Shown here in pieces: positions 58,906-64,000 of a stretch of 64,000 bases of DNA (positions are counted from its first letter, which is position 1; each line of letters opens with the position of its first letter). Position numbers and translations under genes: made by a program. The stretch is from NCBI GenBank assembly GCA_905331475.1, contig CAJNYU010000010.1, forward strand, positions 62,001 to 126,000, written 5' to 3'. The DNA comes from Rotaria socialis (Eukaryota > Rotifera > Eurotatoria > Philodinida > Philodinidae). The notes below the pieces were generated by a model, which saw nothing but the letters and a program-made list of their open reading frames with translations, searched no databases and was not told the origin of the DNA.

Positions 58906-60661
58906 ACAATTTTTCTTATTCGTTGGCAATGAATGACAAGTATTGACAATCAGATGTAATCGCTCGGAAGCTGAATTTTCTCTGAAAGAAATCTCAAAAA
59001 GTATTTATTTTTGTGTTGTGAAGGAATAGGTGCGCTGCATGAAACAACCGATGAATGGGTGTAGAGGACGGACGGGATGTGGGTGCGGGTGTATTAAATC
59101 TTAAAATTTTCCAGCGTCTTGGAACGCATCCCTAGTACATTCTATATTGTTTTCATCAGATATGTGTGAAATCTTAATTGCACATCGATGTAACTAAATC
59201 TCGAGAATGTAGATGCTAAGAAAAAACTCTGACGAAGAAAGTGGGATACATGATTGGACAATCCTTCGAAGAAGTTATAAGAGCAATGATTAAGCCCTCC
59301 TTGTTTTTCGAAATCTCTCGTCAAACATGTTGAAATTTTTACGGATTGTCGCATCATCTGTTGTTGACTCACCCATTCATCCATTCAATCCATCTTAAAA
59401 GCTGTATATCCCTTAATGCAGGTGCAGAAAAGCGCCGAGACCATGTCGCTCTCGATGTGTGTGCGGCGACGTATATGGTATGTGTCAAATCTTTTTAATA
59501 CCTCTATATTCCCTACATCTACGTATCGCGTTCGACGTTACGCAATTAAGTTTCTGAGAAAAAAAGAATACTCTCTGCTTACTTCAAATTTAGTTATCTC
59601 AAATAATACAGAGCTAAAATTACCTGCTGAGAGGTTTGAGAAAAGTAGAAACTAGTTGTGACTTCGTTTTTCATCGTTGGAATCCACACCCACCAAAATT
59701 CAAACGAAACATTTTGTATTCACAATGCGAACGTATATAGAGTTCATGTGAATAATCAAATATTTATGATACCGACATTATCAATGATGTAAAGGAGCAC
59801 GGGTGGCTGGTAGGGGTGTGTGAAAGAAAAAGCGAAGATTTTATAGTTTTAATATTTAGTTGACGATTAAATAATCGAAACGCTTGAAATTTAAATTTCT
59901 ATTAGATTTCTAGTTACTTCCAAATGTTCACGATTTGATCTTGCTTTTTATTATTGAGGCTCATCATAGTGTTTCTAAGTGAAATTCAAAAGAAAAACAT
60001 CCGTATTCATAATTTAAATCTGCATTTGGTTCATTAGAATATTCAAATATTTATGATATCGGGGGCATTAATGATATAAAAGAGAAAGAGGTACGTTGCA
60101 GAATTTTTTGGAAAAATGTATGAAAACATATTCATACCCTAATCCACTCTCCCCCGACGACTTCCCAGGGAGTCCCCGCAAAATAACGAAATCCTTGGGG
60201 AGTCCCTGTCGTGAGTCCCTGGGAATTCTCTTCTAGGGAGAGTTGACTAGGGTGTAAACATAGAATGAACACATTAAGAGATAGAGGGCAAATCACTTCT
60301 TATCACGTGATACTGCCAAACGATTTTTCTTTCTTTCCTGTGAAACACAGATAACATTTCAAAACAATTTTTTTTGCAGGGTTCGATGAATTTATCTAAA
60401 ATTGATTCGAAATTCCGGCCCGAAAATTCCGTGGGCCGAAATTCATGCAACCCATATCTATATTTTGTCCTGTGCTTACCTTGAATACATAGGTAAGATT
60501 TCAGAGAAAAATTGGCGTATGTTGTGAGAGTTTCTGAACAAAACTAATTTTAAGTTCCTGCCGTAAAATTGCTATTAGTCAAACGTCTCGCTATAGTCTT
60601 ATTATTGAAGATCGAATACTCATATACGCCGGCTTTTTGTTTACTTTGCTGTATTTGAACA
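58906..60661. other. intergenic region with a small foldback element
   Basis: Noncoding; contains the short inverted repeat at 60136-60254. Open frames 59142-59384 (-) and 59416-59655 (+) have no recognisable motif. Confidence 0.5.
60136..60254. repeat. short foldback (MITE-like) element
   Basis: The left end ACCCTAATCCACTCTCCC pairs with the right end, which in reverse complement reads ACACCCTAGTCAACTCTCCC; inside, CTTCCCAGGGAGTCCCC pairs with the opposed GGGGAGTCCC and AGTCCCTGGGAA blocks. About 120 bases, GC-richer than the flanks, with no coding capacity. No clear target-site duplication seen. Confidence 0.6.
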
Positions 60662-61396
60662 ATGCGCCATATAATTACTATGGAGTTTATTCTTCAATTA
60701 TTTTTTCTCTCGATAGTCTCTATTTGTTTTGTGATTATTTTAATATTGATGTTAAACAAGAAAAGTTGTTCAATTTTAATGATGGAACAAAAACTATCTT
60801 CCGATCATGTATTGAATAGAACATTTAAATTCAATAAATCTCGTCGAATCCAAATAATTAAAAATTTTATGTATCTACTTGGATTATTAGATTTTCTTCT
60901 ACATTATGCTATTTTAGTTGAAATGGATCTATTTAAACAGATTTATTTAAGTTTTACACAAATTTCTGATTCGCATTCAACAGCAATTCCAGTATGTGAA
61001 TTACCTATTAAACAATATTTACCGTTTAGTCTATCTCAAATGAGTTTATATATTTTTTGTCTCGCGATTTTATCATTACTACTCTTAACTGAATCTATTC
61101 GGAAGTCTTCACCTGAACTCTATTGTTTCTATATCATAATTAAATGTATACTTTCAATAACATCATTTATTCTTTGTATTATCTATAGTATCGCCTATCA
61201 GAACAAGTCTTTCATACTACCATCTCTAATTCTACCACATTCACAAAATGAAACTAATTCTATTTCTATAACTATCGATACATGCCTTATTTATACACGT
61301 GAAAAAATAGCAATCAATATTCTTGCTATATCAAATCTATTTCTATGTTTCATTAGTATGGAATGTTCAAAAGTATTTTCTTTGTTAATAGAATAA
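60662..61396 (+). CDS. five-TM membrane protein of unknown family
   Basis: Single-exon frame of 244 residues. The start could be the first ATG (60662) or the Met at residue 7 (60680), which leads straight into TM1. Hydrophobic segments are near residues 8-31, 66-86, 124-143, 153-178 and 215-233, with a polar, Asn-glycosylatable loop (NETNS) before the last. I recognise no family. A 200-bp part around TM1 is duplicated at 55.8 kb; in that copy the sequence upstream of TM1 stays in frame, whereas here a two-base shorter T-run puts the corresponding upstream codons (LLYLNNAPYNYYGVYSSIIF) out of frame. So this gene may have lost its original N-terminus by a frameshift and now starts internally, or the T-run length may be a sequencing error. 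Confidence 0.6.
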   Translation: MRHIITMEFILQLFFLSIVSICFVIILILMLNKKSCSILMMEQKLSSDHVLNRTFKFNKSRRIQIIKNFMYLLGLLDFLLHYAILVEMDLFKQIYLSFTQISDSHSTAIPVCELPIKQYLPFSLSQMSLYIFCLAILSLLLLTESIRKSSPELYCFYIIIKCILSITSFILCIIYSIAYQNKSFILPSLILPHSQNETNSISITIDTCLIYTREKIAINILAISNLFLCFISMECSKVFSLLIE

Positions 61397-61555
61397 TTAT
61401 GAGCTCGATGTGAATTGGAGGAGATTACAATTTTGTAAAATAGAAAAAAACAAAAAATAATTAATTTTTAGTTTATTTTATTTTAAAGAATAAATAAATA
61501 AAAACTAGTTAGAATATACATATAAGTATGAAAAAAATAAATAAACATTTAAATG

Positions 61556-63254
61556 TTATATTTTATAAAATAATATAAGATTGACTTTGGAACAATTTTG
61601 TTTTGTTGTATTTCTTGTAAAATTTCGTGTTGCTTTTCTCAGTAGTCTAGAATAGACTAAAAAACGAACATCATTTGGTAGACATGTTTTAGTATCAAAT
61701 AAAAATTGTTTAACATAATCAAGGTGCGCAGCGGCAAGATCAAGTTCAGTAAGATGAGGAAATTCTATGATCAATAAATTTCGACTGACAGCTTTTGATC
61801 GTCGAAGTAATTTATTGTTTTGTCGCGTTCGATTGACCACAGATAATTTTTGTAAAACTGGAAATGATTGAGAAATTTGAAGGAAAAATTCATGTTCAAA
61901 AGGTCGTTCATCAAATAATAATATTTTACGAACAAATTGAAATATTCCGCCCGAAAAATTATTTGTTATTGTATCGAAATGTTCCAATGTATATGGATGT
62001 GAATAGATATGACATTGGCCTAGTTCAGATTTTGGAAAATAATCAACAAACGAACTAATTTGATTAAATTGAAAATTTTCAAATGACCTTCGAATATGTT
62101 CATTTGATGGTAACAAATTAATTTCAGAATTAAAATCAATAAACGAATAAATATTAAATGTAAATGTATTTAAATGGTTCAAATGATTGGCAATATTGAA
62201 TTTCATTTCATTACCGTCAATAAATGTTTCTCTTCCACAAACAAAAAGATATAGATGGAGTTTTTCTAAATTACACATCCGATGTAACAATGGCAAAATT
62301 AATTCATCATATTCAAATGTATGATTACGACAGGAAAGCGAAAAACATTTTAATACAGGCAAACTTTCCTAGAATAGAAAAATAAAAATAAATTTGTGAT
62401 TAAAAACTAATTTACCGTATTATTAAGTATTAAATTCGAAGATTGAATTCGTAAAATATTAACATCAAGGATATGAAGTTGATTGAAACGGCCATCACAC
62501 AAATAAAGACAATCATTAAAAGTTTCTAAGTTGACATGTAATTCTAATAAATTTGATGAATTAAGAAATGGACATGTATTATAAAATGATAATCGTGGAC
62601 AAGAACTTGACGATGAACCAAATTTAAAATGTTGTAAATTTGTAAATGCTTTAAAAATATATGAAAATATAATTGGAATGGTATTCTCTAACACATCTTC
62701 TTCTTCGTTTGTATTAATATCGATAATAAGTGATAGAATTTGATTTTTGAAATCGCGAGTGAAGCGAATTTCATCTGAACAGTTAAAAAAAAAGAATTTT
62801 AACTTATGTCAAGAGTATATATTTCAAAAATCTTACCAGTAAGAAGATGTGTAAGTGTTTCTTCATGAATATTATATAAACTAAGTCCAGCTAGATTAGG
62901 ATAGTTTGTATTAAGAAGAACACGCTCCATTGAAGTTGATTCAAGATCAAGCCATTTGATTTTTTGATGAATTTCAGGTAGAATTTGTAAACAAAATCGA
63001 TCAAGTATTGAATCATCTAATGGATAAATATGACCGTTGGACATAGATTTTATTAAAGGTAAATAATTTGTAAACGTAGAATCAGATGCAATTTGAGCCA
63101 ATCGTTTATTAACATCGATTAAAGAATCAAGTACTTCTACATTGGACAGTTTTTTAAAAATCATCATCAGCATTTCATCAGGTAAATCATTCAATTGAAT
63201 AAATGAATCTTCCATGTTTATTTCCATAAATGTTATGTTGTGACACATGAACAC
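61556..63254 (-). CDS. F-box protein with LRR-like C-terminal region
   Basis: Three exons on the minus strand: 63254-62837, 62774-62416, 62368-61556 (529 residues from the first Met; 516 if it starts at the more likely MEDSFIQL, 63215). The F-box is near the N-terminus: IQLNDLPDEMLMMIFKKLSNVEVLDSLIDVNKRLAQIASD, shown here by LNDLPDEMLMMIFKKL and the VNKRL helix. F-boxes bind Skp1 in SCF ubiquitin ligases. The rest is a series of irregular Leu-rich segments (PNLAGLSLYNI, FNQLHILDVNILRI, LEKLHLYLF, FPVLQKLSVVNRT, FPHLTELDLAAAHLDYVKQFL) that probably form a solenoid for substrate binding. The architecture is one I associate with a large lineage-expanded bdelloid family (recollection). The substrate is unknown. 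Confidence 0.85.
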
Positions 63255-64000
63255 GGGTACTTATATGGATACCATTCATTTGGCTAATTGGTCGGGTATC
63301 GTTAATTTAGAAAAAGAAATGGGACATTGTCTTCTCAATCAAATAAACGAAACGACCACCGACTCTATAGCTCATAAAATCACTTGTTTCTTTTTCTCTC
63401 TTTGATGAAAATAATGGAAATGTCTTTTTATTGTTTGCGTTCTAATTTATATGATTACATATCAATCACTTGAAATTTGATTAGGAATTCCTCACAGAGT
63501 TGTTTTCATTCGGGCACTTCTCATTTGATTTTCTTGTGTTTTAAATTCATTCAAGTTCATTCACACATATTTAGGTTTGTTGAATTCTTACGAGATGCGT
63601 AATCTAGAACTTACGTATTCATACGATTGAAATTAAATGCTGAAGTTTTACTTTATATATCACGTGTCTACGTGGTAGATACTGATAATATTTGTATTTT
63701 TCTTTATTATATTAGTCGTGAATCCGATATGATCGATGCAATTGGAATTCATTTAGATTCTTAATTCAATTGAAGTTTTTCGAAAGCCATTTGAAATATA
63801 ATATCTCTTGCGAGTGAGCATGAACATACGTAGAAATTCATAGAAATCAGCGAGTATCATGTTGACGGTAATGTGTTTCTTTTGATTATGTTCATCATTG
63901 ACTCGAATTAGACATTTTATGTAAGCAAGAAAAGAGAAGTTGTTCAATGATTAAAGCAAACATGATAGAAATAATGAGATACTCACGCAAGAGAAAATAA
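63255..64000. other. upstream region of F-box gene
   Basis: AT-rich noncoding DNA at the right edge, presumably containing the F-box gene promoter on the minus strand. Frame 63753-63947 (-) has no recognisable motif. I see nothing else. Confidence 0.5.

Overview
This is animal nuclear DNA: AT-rich, with compact genes split by many short GT-AG introns (often 40-80 bp), poly-T acceptor tracts and simple repeats. The gene mix points to a bdelloid rotifer. It includes a bacterial-type alanine racemase carrying a spliceosomal intron, an F-box/LRR gene of a type I associate with bdelloids, and splice acceptors lying just upstream of several start codons, as expected where mRNAs are trans-spliced. 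The species assignment is inference; no rRNA or mitochondrial marker is present.

Layout, left to right. A small MICOS-subunit-like gene (MIC13/QIL1, 1.2-1.6 kb) is followed by a twelve-exon FoxP transcription factor (2.6-6.8 kb). After about 2.8 kb of noncoding DNA come a cytosolic-type HMG-CoA synthase (9.6-11.4 kb, +) and the alanine racemase (13.0-11.8 kb, -). A 100-N gap at 14.0 kb precedes two single-exon genes that look like stress or immune effectors: a WWE-ART ADP-ribosyltransferase (14.4-15.4 kb) and a 2569-residue NACHT NTPase (16.4-24.1 kb). A foldback repeat lies between them. Then come a fragment of a rhodopsin-like GPCR (25.4 kb), a claudin/PMP22-like tetraspan (26.4-27.5 kb), a hAT-like MITE with target-site duplication (27.6-28.0 kb), an EGR zinc-finger gene (31.95-28.9 kb, -) and a LENG8/SAC3-GANP-domain gene (33.7-37.3 kb). 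The stretch 37.3-42.3 kb is gene-poor and holds a probable assembly duplication around a single N.

The right part has two neighbouring secreted low-complexity genes (42.3-45.3 kb), a CNBD2-like cyclic-nucleotide-binding-domain gene (46.7-50.1 kb), adenylyl cyclase-associated protein CAP (50.5-52.1 kb), an SLC22 transporter with a 12-nt micro-exon (53.2-55.6 kb), a decayed secreted Cys-rich tandem-repeat gene (58.9-56.3 kb, -) flanked by two copies of a membrane-protein segment, a five-TM unknown protein (60.7-61.4 kb), and an F-box/LRR-like gene (63.25-61.6 kb, -).

Most genes are unrelated housekeeping or developmental loci. The parts that may belong together are the WWE-ART/NACHT pair (same strand, both intronless in the coding region, 1 kb apart), the two secreted Tyr/Asn/Gly-rich genes, and the duplicated membrane segment around the Cys-rich pseudogene. 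Exon boundaries were read by eye from splice consensus, phase and similarity to known families; each spliced model given here closes in frame.
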